Made by a program: the position numbers and the translations under genes. This document shows, piece by piece, positions 1 through 8,858 of a DNA stretch of 64,000 nucleotides. The first letter of the stretch is position 1, and each line of letters opens with the position of its first letter. A model generated the notes under the pieces. That model had not been told where the DNA came from. It did no database searches and worked only from the letters and a program-made list of their open reading frames with translations. This DNA comes from Methylobacter luteus IMV-B-3098 (GTDB lineage: Bacteria; Pseudomonadota; Gammaproteobacteria; Methylococcales; Methylomonadaceae), in NCBI RefSeq assembly GCF_000427625.1, contig NZ_KE386569.1, forward strand, positions 4,098,464 to 4,162,463. Direction: 5' to 3'.

Positions 1-19
1 GAATAACGGAGGTCAAGCC

Positions 20-2380
20 ATGAAAAAATCACCGGATCGTCCCGAATTAAATATCGGCCTGCGTGATAGCCCCGACGACGGCCTGCACATCGCCAACATC
101 AGCCGGCGCGCCTTTCTCAAGGATATGGCGCTGACCGGATTCGTGCTGGCGGCCGGATTTCCCTCGCTGATCCGGGCGGAGGAAACCGCTCCGCATACAG
201 ACGAGGCGAAGTATGGCGCCGACGCCATGCCGCACGGCTGGGTGGACAACCCGCTGGTGTTCGTCGCGATAGCGGACGATGGCGCAGTCACCATCGTTTG
301 CCACCGTTCGGAAATGGGGCAGGGCATACGCACCAGCCTGCCCATGGTCGTGGCCGACGAACTCGAAGCCGACTGGCGGCGGGTGCGCGTCGAGCAGGCG
401 CTCGGCGACGAAAAACGCTACGGCAATCAGGATACCGACGGCTCCCGCAGCATGCGCCATTTCTTCCTGCCCATGCGCCGAGTCGGCGCGGCGGCCCGTG
501 CCATGCTGGAAGCGGCGGCGGCCGCCCAATGGCAGGTGCCGATCAAGGAAGTCCGCGCCGAGCAGCATCAGGTCCGCCATTCCGCCTCCGGCAGAACACT
601 CGGCTACGGTCAATTGGCCAAGGCCGCGGCAGAACTGCCGGTGCCTGAACGTGAAACCCTGCGCCTGAAGCAACCGGCGGAGTTCCGCTACATCGGCAAG
701 GGCCAGGTCGGACTCTATGACGGACAGGATATGGTCAGCGGCCGGGGGCAGTACGGCATTGATATCCGCCTCGAGGGCATGCTGTATGCCGTGATGGCGC
801 GTCCTCCCGTGTTCGGCGGCAAGGCCTTGAGTTACGATGCCGGCGATGCCCTCAAGGTGCCGGGCGTGGTACGTATAGTCGAGCTCAAAGGCAGTCCGCC
901 GCCTGCCGAGTATAACCCGCTCGGCGGTATCGCCGTGATTGCCCGCAATACCTGGGCCGCGATTCAGGGGCGCAAGGCGCTCAAGATCGAATGGGACAAA
1001 GGACCTCATGGCGGCTATGATTCTGAAGCTTACAAAACCGAGCTCGAGGCCGCCGCGCGCAAACCGGGCAAAGTGATGCGCAATGACGGCGATATTGAGG
1101 CCGGGTTGAAAGGCGCGGCCAAACGGGTGGAAGCCGAATATTACCTTCCGCATCTTGCCCAGGCGCCGATGGAACCGCCGGCGGCGACGGCGCGTATCGT
1201 GGACGGGCAGTGTGAAATCTGGGCCTGCACGCAGGCCCCTCAGGTAGCCCGTGACCGTGTGGCCAAATGGCTCAAACTGCCGGAGGACAAGGTCACGGTA
1301 CACGTCACCCTGCTGGGCGGCGGTTTCGGGCGCAAATCCAAACCCGACTACGTTATTGAGGCGGCGCTGTTGTCGAAAGCCATGAACGGCCAGCCTGTCA
1401 AGGTGACCTGGACCCGTGAGGACGACCTGCATCATGCTTATTTTCATACCGTTTCAGTCGAGCGGCTGGAGGCGGGGCTGGATGCTCAGGACAAGCCCGT
1501 GGCCTGGCTGCACAGAACGGTCGCCCCCACCATTTCCTCTATTTTTGCCGACGGCAGCAAGCACCAGATGACGGCCGAACTCGGCATGGGCGTCATCAAT
1601 GTCCCTTTCGCGATACCGAATCTGCGGATCGAAAATCCGGAGGCCGAGGCGCATACGCGCATCGGCTGGTTTCGTTCGGTGTCCAATATTCCGCATGCCT
1701 TTGCCGTCCAATCCTTCGTTGCTGAACTGGCTGCGACGGCGGGGCGCGATCCCAAGGATTTTCTGCTGGACTTGATAGGCCCGCCGCGCCGCATCGATCC
1801 GCGTATCCTTGAGGATACCTGGAATCAGGGCGAATCCCCCCAATTGTATCCGGTGGACACTGGACGACTGCGCCGCGTGACCGAAACCGCCGCGCGCGAG
1901 GCCGGCTGGGGACGCACACTGCCCAAGGGCAGGGGACTGGGCATCGCCGCCCATTACAGCTTCGTCACTTATGTCGCGGCCGTGGTGGAAGTCGCTGTCG
2001 GCGAGGACGGCGGACTGAGCATACCCCGGATCGACGTGGCCGTGGATTGCGGTCCCCAGGTCAATCCGGAGCGGATCCGCTCACAGATCGAGGGCGCCTG
2101 CATCATGGGCGTCAGCCTGGCCACGCTGGGAGAAATCAGCTTCAAGGATGGTGCGGTGATGCAGGATAACTTTGATACTTACCAGCTCACCCGGATGGAT
2201 GATGCGCCTCGTGAAATTCGGGTCCACCTGCTGCCGGCTGCCGACTTCGATACGCCGCTCGGCGGAGTGGGCGAGCCGGGCGTGCCGCCCATTGCGCCGG
2301 CATTGTGCAACGCGATTTTTGCCGCGACCGGCCAGCGCATCCGCCAGCTGCCCATCCGGGATCAGCTGAGGAAGGACTGA
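20..2380 (+). CDS. Molybdopterin-binding subunit of a xanthine dehydrogenase/isoquinoline 1-oxidoreductase-type hydroxylase
   Basis: 786 residues, the usual size of the large IorB-type subunit, which hydroxylates aldehydes or N-heterocycles in the periplasm. The N-terminus carries a twin-arginine signal: SRRAFLKD at about residues 30-37, then a hydrophobic stretch and an Ala-rich cleavage region. GGGFGRK (about residue 433) is the pyranopterin-binding glycine loop, and GVGEPG near residue 750 supplies the conserved catalytic glutamate. The start is well placed after GGAGGT. The small [2Fe-2S] subunit that normally partners it is not in view and may lie just off the left edge. A stem-loop terminator follows the stop. 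The family assignment is secure from motifs; the substrate cannot be told. Confidence 0.9.
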   Translation: MKKSPDRPELNIGLRDSPDDGLHIANISRRAFLKDMALTGFVLAAGFPSLIRAEETAPHTDEAKYGADAMPHGWVDNPLVFVAIADDGAVTIVCHRSEMGQGIRTSLPMVVADELEADWRRVRVEQALGDEKRYGNQDTDGSRSMRHFFLPMRRVGAAARAMLEAAAAAQWQVPIKEVRAEQHQVRHSASGRTLGYGQLAKAAAELPVPERETLRLKQPAEFRYIGKGQVGLYDGQDMVSGRGQYGIDIRLEGMLYAVMARPPVFGGKALSYDAGDALKVPGVVRIVELKGSPPPAEYNPLGGIAVIARNTWAAIQGRKALKIEWDKGPHGGYDSEAYKTELEAAARKPGKVMRNDGDIEAGLKGAAKRVEAEYYLPHLAQAPMEPPAATARIVDGQCEIWACTQAPQVARDRVAKWLKLPEDKVTVHVTLLGGGFGRKSKPDYVIEAALLSKAMNGQPVKVTWTREDDLHHAYFHTVSVERLEAGLDAQDKPVAWLHRTVAPTISSIFADGSKHQMTAELGMGVINVPFAIPNLRIENPEAEAHTRIGWFRSVSNIPHAFAVQSFVAELAATAGRDPKDFLLDLIGPPRRIDPRILEDTWNQGESPQLYPVDTGRLRRVTETAAREAGWGRTLPKGRGLGIAAHYSFVTYVAAVVEVAVGEDGGLSIPRIDVAVDCGPQVNPERIRSQIEGACIMGVSLATLGEISFKDGAVMQDNFDTYQLTRMDDAPREIRVHLLPAADFDTPLGGVGEPGVPPIAPALCNAIFAATGQRIRQLPIRDQLRKD

Positions 2381-2456
2381 CCACTTTTCAGCGTCCGCAG
2401 CAAACGTCAATCACCATCCAAAAATTTACCCCTGGCAACAGCGAAAATTTTCATGG

Positions 2457-2493
2457 CTGAAGCATAAAGTATTATGCTTCAGTTGCCTTTTTT
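2457..2493 (+). terminator. Rho-independent terminator after the molybdenum hydroxylase gene
   Basis: A perfect 11-bp stem (CTGAAGCATAA / TTATGCTTCAG, loop AGTA) is followed by TTGCCTTTTTT. It separates the hydroxylase gene from bacteriohemerythrin. Confidence 0.85.
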
Positions 2494-2611
2494 CGCTGTT
2501 TGCACCGGTACCTGCCATAAACGATGCCCGCAGCTCTAAAGTTGGCATAAACCCTGCTTTCCTGAAACAGGAACAATCCCTTGAATTTTGGAAAGCGAAG
2601 GTAAGTGTAGT

Positions 2612-2995
2612 ATGGCATTGATCAAAAAAGACGGTTCTATCCGGGTTGGCCATGATCCGATTGATCATGATCATGATGAATTCTTCATCCTGCTCAATCG
2701 GCTGGATGCCGCCGACCATAGCGATTTCCCGGCCTTGTTTCAGCAATTGTTCGAACATACTGAGCAGCATTTTGATCGGGAGAATCAGCTCATGGAACAA
2801 TGGGCTTTTCCGGCGGAGACCGAGCACAAAGGGGAGCACCAGCGTGTGCTGGGCGAATTCAAGCAATTCAAAAAGCGGGTCGATAAAGGCATGATCGCCT
2901 TCGGACGCTCGTTTGTCAGGGAGCGCCTGCCGCAATGGTTCGAACTGCATGTCACGACCATGGACAGCGCGCTTGCCGCGCACATTAAACTATAG
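2612..2995 (+). CDS. Bacteriohemerythrin
   Basis: 127 residues, the standard length of a stand-alone four-helix hemerythrin, which binds O2 at a non-haem di-iron site in the cytoplasm. The ligand pattern is complete: His in HDPIDHDHD near the start, HTEQHFDRE (HxxxE), HKGEHQ (HxxxH) and HVTTMD (HxxxxD). ATG 2612 is preferred over the TTG at 2588 because an AAGG sequence sits upstream and the protein then has the normal N-terminus. In methanotrophs such proteins are known to supply O2 to membrane monooxygenase; in diazotrophs they may also lower free O2. Which role applies here is inference. Confidence 0.92.
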   Translation: MALIKKDGSIRVGHDPIDHDHDEFFILLNRLDAADHSDFPALFQQLFEHTEQHFDRENQLMEQWAFPAETEHKGEHQRVLGEFKQFKKRVDKGMIAFGRSFVRERLPQWFELHVTTMDSALAAHIKL

Positions 2996-3023
2996 CCTCA
3001 AGCGTGATCAAGGATATGAACGG

Positions 3024-3608
3024 GTGAGCCTTTTTTCCTGCACCGAACTTGAGGTTGTTGAAGGCTTTTACGATGCCGCCGAGAGCGAACGACTCTATCA
3101 ACGCCTGCTGCAAGAACAAAATTGGCCGGATAATCGCTATACGGTCGCCGGACGGCAGTTTATCCTGCCCAGACTACAGACCTGGCATGCCGATCCGGGC
3201 ATTTTCTACAGCTACAGCAACAACCTGCTACAGACCCGGCCATGGACGCCTTTGTTATCCGAGCTCAAGGCAAAAGTCGAGGCTTTGTTGAATTACCGCT
3301 TCAATTCGGTTTTGGTTAATCTGTACCGAAATGGCGAGGATTATGTCGGCTGGCATGCGGATGATGAGCCGGAACTGGGCAATTCCCCCTTTATCGCCTC
3401 ATTGACCTTCGGCGCGGAACGGCAATTCGCTTTCCGGCGTAAACAGTCCTCCGAACAGGGCCAGCTGTTACTGCGCAGCGGCACATTACTGGTCATGCAG
3501 CCTGATTTCCAGCATCATTGGCTGCACAGTGTGCCCATTGAGAATGGCGTAACCCGGGGGCGGATCAACCTGACCTTCCGTAAAGTTATTTCACCGGCAA
3601 ACTCATAG
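3024..3608 (+). CDS. alkB: AlkB-like 2-oxoglutarate/Fe(II) dioxygenase
   Basis: 194 residues if translation starts at GTG 3024, which has AAGGA nine bases upstream; the open frame runs further 5' but that part overlaps the hemerythrin gene and has no homology features. The family removes methyl adducts from DNA or RNA bases by oxidation. Visible motifs are NLYRNGEDYVGWHADDE (the HxD iron ligands), a second iron His in HSVP, and RGRINLTFR (the RxNxTFR 2-oxoglutarate/substrate arginines). It lies 28 bases after bacteriohemerythrin and may be cotranscribed. Length and motifs agree with the short single-domain AlkB class. Confidence 0.9.
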   Translation: MSLFSCTELEVVEGFYDAAESERLYQRLLQEQNWPDNRYTVAGRQFILPRLQTWHADPGIFYSYSNNLLQTRPWTPLLSELKAKVEALLNYRFNSVLVNLYRNGEDYVGWHADDEPELGNSPFIASLTFGAERQFAFRRKQSSEQGQLLLRSGTLLVMQPDFQHHWLHSVPIENGVTRGRINLTFRKVISPANS

Positions 3609-3808
3609 AATATTTTGCATCCGTTGCCGTTGGTAGCATTTGCGACAATTAACAGCCGCGTTGACCATGGGATGCATGAAACACAACAAATTGGCCTGCC
3701 GAATCACCCGGCCTGATTTAGCGGTTATTCGGGCAAAGTTTCCGCCAAGCCGGGGCTTAACGGGTTTTTTGATTCATTTCCCACAGGCGCATCGGCCGCT
3801 GCAACGAC

Positions 3809-3824
3809 TGGCATTCTGTTTGCT
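3809..3824 (+). promoter_or_regulatory. Predicted sigma54 promoter (-24/-12)
   Basis: TGGCATTCTGTTTGCT matches the sigma54 consensus TGGCAC-N5-TTGCW closely, with the invariant GG and GC ten bases apart. It lies 83 bases before the 3907 gene. No TGT-N10-ACA NifA site was found in the roughly 200 bases upstream, so the activator is open. Confidence 0.6.
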
Positions 3825-3906
3825 TTGCACTGATTACCATGAATGAAAACCGTACTATGAAAACCTGGCTCGACCGGCCATCCGATAAAAAGGCGAAGGT
3901 GTCGCC

Positions 3907-4260
3907 ATGACGACAGATCACGTCGCCCGCTGGCTGCAGGACAACCCGCTGTCGGCCAGTCATGTCGATTGCGCCACCACGGTAATGCTCAAAATCCTCG
4001 ATGGCAAATGCAAGATGAAGGCAGAGGAAAAGGTCATCATGACGCTGCTCTATGACCAGGTGAAAACCCGTCGCGGCGAACAGCTGGGGGATGAGATGCA
4101 TCAGTTGATCGCCAACGCCCGCGATCATCTCGATGATGAAATCAAAAACGTTATCTACGAAAAACGCGTGCTGGCGGAGACCATGATTTCCCGTCCTGTC
4201 ATGAAGGGTTTCAAAGCGATGATCCGGCAACGGGGGCTGATCGAGGATGGAAAAATATAG
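3907..4260 (+). CDS. Small conserved-looking protein of the nif accessory region
   Basis: 117 residues, cytoplasmic, no membrane segment or signal; mostly predicted helix (for example residues 35-60, rich in Lys/Glu). I do not recognise the family. The start has AAGGTG upstream, and the gene is preceded by a sigma54-type promoter and followed at 90 and 269 bases by the PCP_red mini-protein and a glutathione-S-transferase-like gene, so it probably belongs to a nitrogen-fixation-regulated operon. Two cysteines (in DCATT and GKCKM) could be ligands, but nothing shows this. Confidence 0.7.
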   Translation: MTTDHVARWLQDNPLSASHVDCATTVMLKILDGKCKMKAEEKVIMTLLYDQVKTRRGEQLGDEMHQLIANARDHLDDEIKNVIYEKRVLAETMISRPVMKGFKAMIRQRGLIEDGKI

Positions 4261-4350
4261 AGGGGATCACCCTAAAAAATACAAGCGCGCTTTTTACCTG
4301 ACCACCCGGCGTCGCATGACCCTATTGATACATCTACCAAGGAGAATCAC

Positions 4351-4524
4351 ATGAACAACGAATCGCTGTCCTGGGATGAAGAGGCGCTCAAGCGCCTGGA
4401 AAAAATTCCTGCCTTCGTTCGCGCCATGGCCAAGAACAAAATCGAGCAGGCCGCGAAAGCAGCCGGTGAAAACAAGGTCACCGTCGAATTCATGGATGCC
4501 AATAAAGCAAAATTGATGGGCTAG
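4351..4524 (+). CDS. PCP_red-domain mini-protein (protochlorophyllide-reductase-like small domain)
   Basis: 57 residues, starting MNNESLSWDEEALKRLEKIP and ending NKAKLMG. The pattern W-x-EAL-x-RLEKIP-x-FVR-x-MA, then KxKIEQAAK and VTVEFMD, is the small helical domain otherwise seen at the C-terminus of the B subunit of dark-operative protochlorophyllide reductase and, as a free-standing protein, in nitrogenase gene clusters. A strong Shine-Dalgarno (AAGGAGAA) precedes ATG 4351. The stop is six bases before the downstream gene. The role is unknown; occurrence next to nitrogenase genes suggests help with an Fe-S or cofactor-handling step (inference). Confidence 0.85.
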   Translation: MNNESLSWDEEALKRLEKIPAFVRAMAKNKIEQAAKAAGENKVTVEFMDANKAKLMG

Positions 4525-4529
4525 GTGAC

Positions 4530-5165
4530 ATGCCGAACATGAAATTCTATATGACGCCCGGTTCCTGTTCCACAGGCATACACATTCTGCTGGAAGAACT
4601 GGAACTCATCTTCGAGGCTTATATCGTCAACCTGCCGGCCGGTGATCAATTCAAACCGGACTACGTGGCCATCAATCCCAAATCCACCATTCCGACTCTG
4701 ATCAAACCCGACGGCACAGCCATCACCGAATTCTGCGCCATCGCCTACTGGCTGGCGCGCAGTTATCCCAGGGCCAGACTCATGCCTGGCGATGTGGACG
4801 GCGATACAGGGGTGCTCGAAACCATGAGTTACGTCGTCAGCACCCTTCACATGCAGGGCTTTACCCGCATTTTCACCACCGACCACTACGCCTTTAACGA
4901 AAGCGACAGGGAACGGGTCAAGGCGCAGGGTGAAACCATCGTCAAAAAGGGTTTTGCCGTCATCAATAAACAGTTGGCCGGCCAAACCTACATAGCCGGC
5001 GAATTTTCCATTGCCGACACGGCACTCTTTTATTGCGAATTCTGGGCGGCGCGCATCGGCATCACTCTGCCGGAGCACTGCCTGGCTCATTATCGGCGCA
5101 TGCTGAAACGGCCGGCGGTCAGACAGGTATTAATGGAGGAAGGTTATTCATCCTTGTATCAATAG
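4530..5165 (+). CDS. Glutathione S-transferase-like protein
   Basis: 211 residues, thioredoxin-fold N-terminal domain (1-80) and helical C-terminal domain. The N-terminus MKFYMTPGSCSTGIHI and the segment NPKSTIPTLIKPDG followed by ITEFCAIAYWLA are typical of the cytosolic GST G-site (cis-Pro in TIPTL). Known nitrogenase clusters of Azotobacter-type organisms carry a GST homologue of this size; a nif-associated role is suggested here by position five bases after the PCP_red gene. ATG 4530 is used; ATG 4539 would remove three residues. The substrate is unknown. Confidence 0.85.
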   Translation: MPNMKFYMTPGSCSTGIHILLEELELIFEAYIVNLPAGDQFKPDYVAINPKSTIPTLIKPDGTAITEFCAIAYWLARSYPRARLMPGDVDGDTGVLETMSYVVSTLHMQGFTRIFTTDHYAFNESDRERVKAQGETIVKKGFAVINKQLAGQTYIAGEFSIADTALFYCEFWAARIGITLPEHCLAHYRRMLKRPAVRQVLMEEGYSSLYQ

Positions 5166-5269
5166 CGCCCAGGCGGCTCAATAGTTCAACTTGTTGCTCG
5201 TAACGGTTTCCGGCCGACCGCCGTGAGAAAATCCCGGGTTTGCTTTCAACTCGACTATTGGAATGAATC

Positions 5270-5626
5270 ATGAAACAAACGATAAAAAATATCTGGAGTC
5301 TGGATAAGGACCCCTCCATCAAAACCCTCCTCATCATGCTGCAGCATGAAGTCGGCCCGAACGGATTTATGTTGCTGGATGAAAGCCTCCTGAATATAAA
5401 GGCGGTACGCATCATATATCCGCCCACGCAGCGGAAACTATCCGCGTACGTCTACAGCTACGCCCAACGCGAAGCGCGTTACGGCCTTGACCTGGAATTC
5501 CCCTATCTTATTGAAACCCGCGCCGATGATCAGACCATCAGCCTCAACGATCTGACGGCCGAAGATGTCCTGAAAAAAGTGATCGAGCATCTGGAGATCA
5601 GGCTACCTGTCTCTCGCCAGATTTAA
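5270..5626 (+). CDS. Uncharacterised protein of the nif accessory region
   Basis: 118 residues, soluble, alternating alpha/beta pattern, no cysteine-rich or membrane segment. The start ATG follows TTGGAATGAATC. I do not recognise it. Its last 24 bases overlap the 3' end of the convergent LRV gene. Position between a GST and nifF-type genes suggests a nitrogen-fixation role, without direct evidence. Confidence 0.65.
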   Translation: MKQTIKNIWSLDKDPSIKTLLIMLQHEVGPNGFMLLDESLLNIKAVRIIYPPTQRKLSAYVYSYAQREARYGLDLEFPYLIETRADDQTISLNDLTAEDVLKKVIEHLEIRLPVSRQI

Positions 5627-6364
5627 TGTTCTCCAGCGCTGCCGGGCGGCGAGGCGGACTTCTTCTTCGCTATCGTCCAGCATTTGTTGCAGCAAATCCG
5701 GTTTTGCCCGTAGCGCCACATCGTATCGCACCATCCAGTCATTGTCTTTGCTCATCATCCCCAAATCGTCAACATCCATGCGTTGGGCGACGATGCGGCG
5801 GATGCCGGCTTCTGCGTCATAGGCCATCAACCCCAGGCTGACACAAGGGATACGCCCTGCCACCGTACGCCGCACCTCATTATCAGGGTCGGCCGCCAGG
5901 CGGAATAACCGACCTTCCGGCAGGCGCCTGGCGACATAGACGCGTACCAGATAATCCGGATCCCCGGCCATCAGTTCCACTTGGTGCTCCGGCAACCGGT
6001 CAGTCACGGTTATTCTGACCTCCCTGTCCGTGTCGTTGCGCAACTCCAGCAACCACTCTTGCGGCACCCGGTAAGCCAATACGCGCCGCACTGCTTCGTC
6101 AGGATCGGTCAGCAAAGGCCGTAAATGATGGGCCGGTAAATAACGGGCGGCGATAGCGCGCCGTTCCCAAAAACTGTCCTGCGTGTAATCGGCGGCGTAT
6201 TCCGGATGGGCGCGGAAAAACCGGTCGATTTGCCGGCCGCTTTCCGCCACCACACAGCAATCACCGGGTTTGCAACCGCCGGCCGCCAGTAGCGTGTCGC
6301 GGTAGTGGCATTGGCTGCAGTCGGCCAGCGGGGTTAAATCATCTTCGAGCCCGGCTTGCCGCAT
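5603..6364 (-). CDS. LRV iron-sulfur protein (leucine-rich repeat variant with 4Fe-4S N-terminal domain)
   Basis: 253 residues. The N-terminal domain contains the clustered cysteines CSQC, GGCKPGDCC (residues about 16-37), the Fe-S binding part of the LRV family first described next to Azotobacter nitrogenase genes. The remainder is six to eight degenerate repeats of about 24 residues with the signature DPDxxVRxxVAxRLP (for example DPDEAVRRVLAYRVP, DPDYLVRVYVARRLP, DPDNEVRRTVAGRIP), forming an alternating helical solenoid. It is followed downstream after overlapping the 5270 gene and sits two bases after the nifF stop, so it is cotranscribed with nifF from the sigma54 promoter at 6978-6993. 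Biochemical function in nitrogen fixation is not established. Confidence 0.92.
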   Translation of the reverse strand: MRQAGLEDDLTPLADCSQCHYRDTLLAAGGCKPGDCCVVAESGRQIDRFFRAHPEYAADYTQDSFWERRAIAARYLPAHHLRPLLTDPDEAVRRVLAYRVPQEWLLELRNDTDREVRITVTDRLPEHQVELMAGDPDYLVRVYVARRLPEGRLFRLAADPDNEVRRTVAGRIPCVSLGLMAYDAEAGIRRIVAQRMDVDDLGMMSKDNDWMVRYDVALRAKPDLLQQMLDDSEEEVRLAARQRWRTLNLARDR

Positions 6365-6366
6365 CG

Positions 6367-6921
6367 TTAGGCCGACTCCGTCAAAGCTGGCAGCAACTGC
6401 GGGGTGATTTGCGCCAGCCAGGCCTTGACCCGCTCCTCGGTCAAGTACGGCTGCGTGCGCTGATCCAGCACCAGGCCGACAAACTGGTTATCGATGATCG
6501 CATCGGAGTGTTCGAACTGATAACCCTCGGTGCTCCAGGGACCGATGATGTCGGCGCCGTAACCGTAAAACACCCGATAAAGCTGGATCAGTGAACTGGC
6601 GAAGCGCGAGGCGTAACGTTCCTGATTGCCCAGCCCGAACAGGGCCACCCGTTTACCGGACAGATCGACATCATCCAGACAAGGCACGAACTCTTGCCAA
6701 TTGGGTTCCTGGCAACCGACCGCCAGTCCCGGCAAATCACCGACGCCGTAACTCGGCGTGCCGAGTATCAACGCGTCGTACTGCAACAATTCGGCCAGAC
6801 TGGTACGGTTGATGTTTTTGGGCTTGTCGGCCAGTTCCTCGCCCAATAGGCTAAAAATCTTTTTAGCCACCAAGCGGGTGCTGCCGGTATCGGTTCCGAA
6901 AAAAATGCCGATTTTGCTCAT
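6367..6921 (-). CDS. nifF: Nitrogenase-type flavodoxin NifF
   Basis: 184 residues, a long-chain flavodoxin. GTDTGSTRLVAKKI (residues 9-22) is the FMN-phosphate loop; the stretch TPSYGVGDLPG and the aromatic Y in RYASRF/WSTEGYQF belong to the isoalloxazine loops and the long-chain insertion. NifF gives electrons to the nitrogenase Fe protein. The nif assignment over a generic flavodoxin rests on the sigma54 -24/-12 element about 57 bases upstream, a NifA-type site farther upstream, and the LRV neighbour two bases downstream. Start ATG at 6921. Confidence 0.9.
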   Translation of the reverse strand: MSKIGIFFGTDTGSTRLVAKKIFSLLGEELADKPKNINRTSLAELLQYDALILGTPSYGVGDLPGLAVGCQEPNWQEFVPCLDDVDLSGKRVALFGLGNQERYASRFASSLIQLYRVFYGYGADIIGPWSTEGYQFEHSDAIIDNQFVGLVLDQRTQPYLTEERVKAWLAQITPQLLPALTESA

Positions 6922-6977
6922 AAATTACCTGTATTAAAGATTGCGGGACAAGACGGCATTGCCGTTAATGCAGAACA

Positions 6978-6993
6978 AGCAAATTTCGCTCCA
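6978..6993 (-). promoter_or_regulatory. Predicted sigma54 promoter of nifF
   Basis: On the minus strand TGGAGCGAAATTTGCT matches TGGCAC-N5-TTGCW, keeping the invariant GG and GC ten bases apart. It predicts a transcript start about 45 bases before the nifF ATG. Confidence 0.7.
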
Positions 6994-7097
6994 GCTTTAG
7001 GCAGTCTATTTTTATATTGAATATTAGTAAGATAGCTTGCCCGTACAGAGGCCCGGTTCCAGCCGGATGCAGACACCGCGACAATTACGGCATCAAC

Positions 7098-7113
7098 TGT
7101 GGGCTTTGCGACA
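7098..7113. promoter_or_regulatory. NifA upstream activator site
   Basis: TGT-GGGCTTTGCG-ACA, an exact TGT-N10-ACA, lies about 105 bases upstream of the nifF -24 element, within the usual 80-150 base range for NifA. Confidence 0.6.
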
Positions 7114-7162
7114 TGGGCGCGGGGAATAGGTTTAATAGGCAGGCCGGCTGGAGCTTCAGCGG

Positions 7163-7197
7163 AAACCCGGCTTGGACGGCTCCGAAATGCCGGGTTT
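7163..7197. other. Stem-loop in the nifF upstream region
   Basis: AAACCCGGC and GCCGGGTTT form a 9-bp inverted repeat with a 17-base loop. It may end the leftward 7278-9806 operon, but there is no clear U-tract. Confidence 0.4.
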
Positions 7198-7277
7198 AAC
7201 AACACACCAGCCTACGCTTGCCTAATTTTGTAGCAGGTGCGAATTTACTTGTGCCCCAGAGGGGGTATTCGCATGGG

Positions 7278-7742
7278 CTACCGGCCTTCCAGAAAATAAG
7301 CATTGGCACTCAGGGCAAAGTCTTGCCAAAGCCCGGCGATGTCCCGCTTCACCTCGTTAACGTAAATTTTGTCCGGCTTGTGTTCGTCGGGGAAATTGGA
7401 TAAGGCGCAGGAGGTGCGATGTTTATCGACGACAACCAGTAAAAAATCGTCGACGAAGCCGTCAAAAGCCGCCAGCGCTTGCCGGGTTAAATCCGATAAT
7501 CCTTGATGGACCGGCGTCTCGCTGCTATCGAACGGCAGCGTCTGCAATTGCGCCAGGGCGTCATCGTAAGCCTGCTCCAAAACGGCCAGCACGTTGCGCT
7601 GAAAACAGCCGTCCCACTGTTGCCGGGAAAGATCCTGGGCGAGCGATTGCTCGTATCGTTTTTTCAGCGCGTTTTTTTGTTCGGCGACATATTGCCTGAA
7701 CCGGGCGAGACAGTCGGCGTTTTTCTGTGTGTTAGTCATCAT
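7278..7742 (-). CDS. Uncharacterised protein, last gene of a three-gene leftward operon
   Basis: 154 residues, no signal or membrane segment, strongly helical N-terminal half (residues 10-45 are rich in Gln, Lys, Arg), possible short coiled coil. No family recognised. It starts 13 bases after the stop of the amine-oxidase-like gene, so translation and function are probably linked to it. Confidence 0.7.
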   Translation of the reverse strand: MMTNTQKNADCLARFRQYVAEQKNALKKRYEQSLAQDLSRQQWDGCFQRNVLAVLEQAYDDALAQLQTLPFDSSETPVHQGLSDLTRQALAAFDGFVDDFLLVVVDKHRTSCALSNFPDEHKPDKIYVNEVKRDIAGLWQDFALSANAYFLEGR

Positions 7743-7755
7743 GGATGTCCTCGGC

Positions 7756-8853
7756 TTAATAAAGTGTCAGTGCGGTAAAAACCCGGTCGCTTGCTTCCAG
7801 CGCGCCTTCCAGATAGCCGCCTTCCGCTTCGGCGGTTTCCGTCCCGCAAAAATAAAGCTTATCCTGCCAGTGATCCAATTGCAGCCAGGGGTGTCCGTAG
7901 CGCGGATGATCTGTCGGCGGCGTGCGATCCTGTTCGGCGGCGGTAAACGGTTCCGCACTCCAATCCTGAACGAGGACCTGAAGCGGATCTGCCGCTGCCG
8001 CACCGAACAGTCGCGCCATTTGCTGCACAATCAAGGCTTCAAGATTGTCGCGGTAGCGTTCTCTGGTAAAGGCCGGCAAGCCGAAAAAACCGAACAAGGC
8101 AGCGGAATCGCCCCGTTCCGAACAGGCATCGTAAATTTCAGCCAATACCGCTCCCGGGTAGGGCTGCAAGGCATTGCCCGAATAGCCTTGGCGACGCCAG
8201 AACGCTTCAGGATACACCAGCATAGCTTTGGCATGTCCCGCCATCCAGGTGGGTATGTCCTGCATGGCTCGGATCAGTTTCGGCGCCAGTGCCGGTTCGA
8301 ATATGATGTTTTCCGCTACTAACCGGGGCGGCAGGGCCAGTACAACCTGTTTCGCCCGCAAGGACACCTGGCCATTGCCGGTATCAAAGGCCAGATCGAT
8401 GTAGCTATCCCGGTCGGCCAGCTGCAGCAGGCGATGTTGCGGATGCAGGATCGAATCCGGCAGCCGCTGCAATAAGCCGGCTATCAACTGATGGCAGCCG
8501 CCTTTGATGCGCCGCGCGCTATCGTGTGTCCGGGTATCGATATACCGTGTCGGCGCCGAGCGGGCGTCAATCTGATACAGGCTATGGCCGCTATCCCACT
8601 GACGAAAAAATCCCAATCCCAACCGTTCCGCCAACGCCGTGATGCGCGGTTGGTGATCGGGCCATACCCAGGTTGGCCCCAGATCGACCGCAAAAGCTGA
8701 AGCCGTGGACCCGGAGATAACCGAACGGGACAGGATTCTGCCGCCGTAACGGTTGCGCGCCTCGAACACGGCGATATGACGGTTGTCTTCAAGCAGGCGA
8801 TCAGCCAGGGATAGACCTGAGAGCCCGGCGCCGATAATCGCGATGTCCAGCAT
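7756..8853 (-). CDS. FAD-dependent amine oxidase-like protein
   Basis: 365 residues. The N-terminus IIGAGLSGLSLADRLLED followed by VFEARNRYGGRI is the ADP-binding Rossmann motif plus the GGR loop of the monoamine oxidase/protoporphyrinogen oxidase family. The C-terminal LYFCGTETAEAEGGYLEGAL is the family's second FAD-binding segment. It is about 60-90 residues shorter than most amine oxidases, with no signal peptide. It sits 5 bases after the 8859-9806 gene and 13 bases before the next, so the three form an operon. The substrate is unknown. Confidence 0.88.
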   Translation of the reverse strand: MLDIAIIGAGLSGLSLADRLLEDNRHIAVFEARNRYGGRILSRSVISGSTASAFAVDLGPTWVWPDHQPRITALAERLGLGFFRQWDSGHSLYQIDARSAPTRYIDTRTHDSARRIKGGCHQLIAGLLQRLPDSILHPQHRLLQLADRDSYIDLAFDTGNGQVSLRAKQVVLALPPRLVAENIIFEPALAPKLIRAMQDIPTWMAGHAKAMLVYPEAFWRRQGYSGNALQPYPGAVLAEIYDACSERGDSAALFGFFGLPAFTRERYRDNLEALIVQQMARLFGAAAADPLQVLVQDWSAEPFTAAEQDRTPPTDHPRYGHPWLQLDHWQDKLYFCGTETAEAEGGYLEGALEASDRVFTALTLY

Positions 8854-8858
8854 ACGCT

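Noticed and set aside
47..1447. 466-residue open frame on the minus strand opposite the molybdenum hydroxylase
   Set aside because: Shadow of the GC-rich coding strand: no family motifs and no ribosome site, while the plus-strand protein has full conserved motifs.
6918..7205. 95-residue minus-strand open frame over the nifF promoter
   Set aside because: It overlaps the sigma54 and NifA elements and has no homology features.
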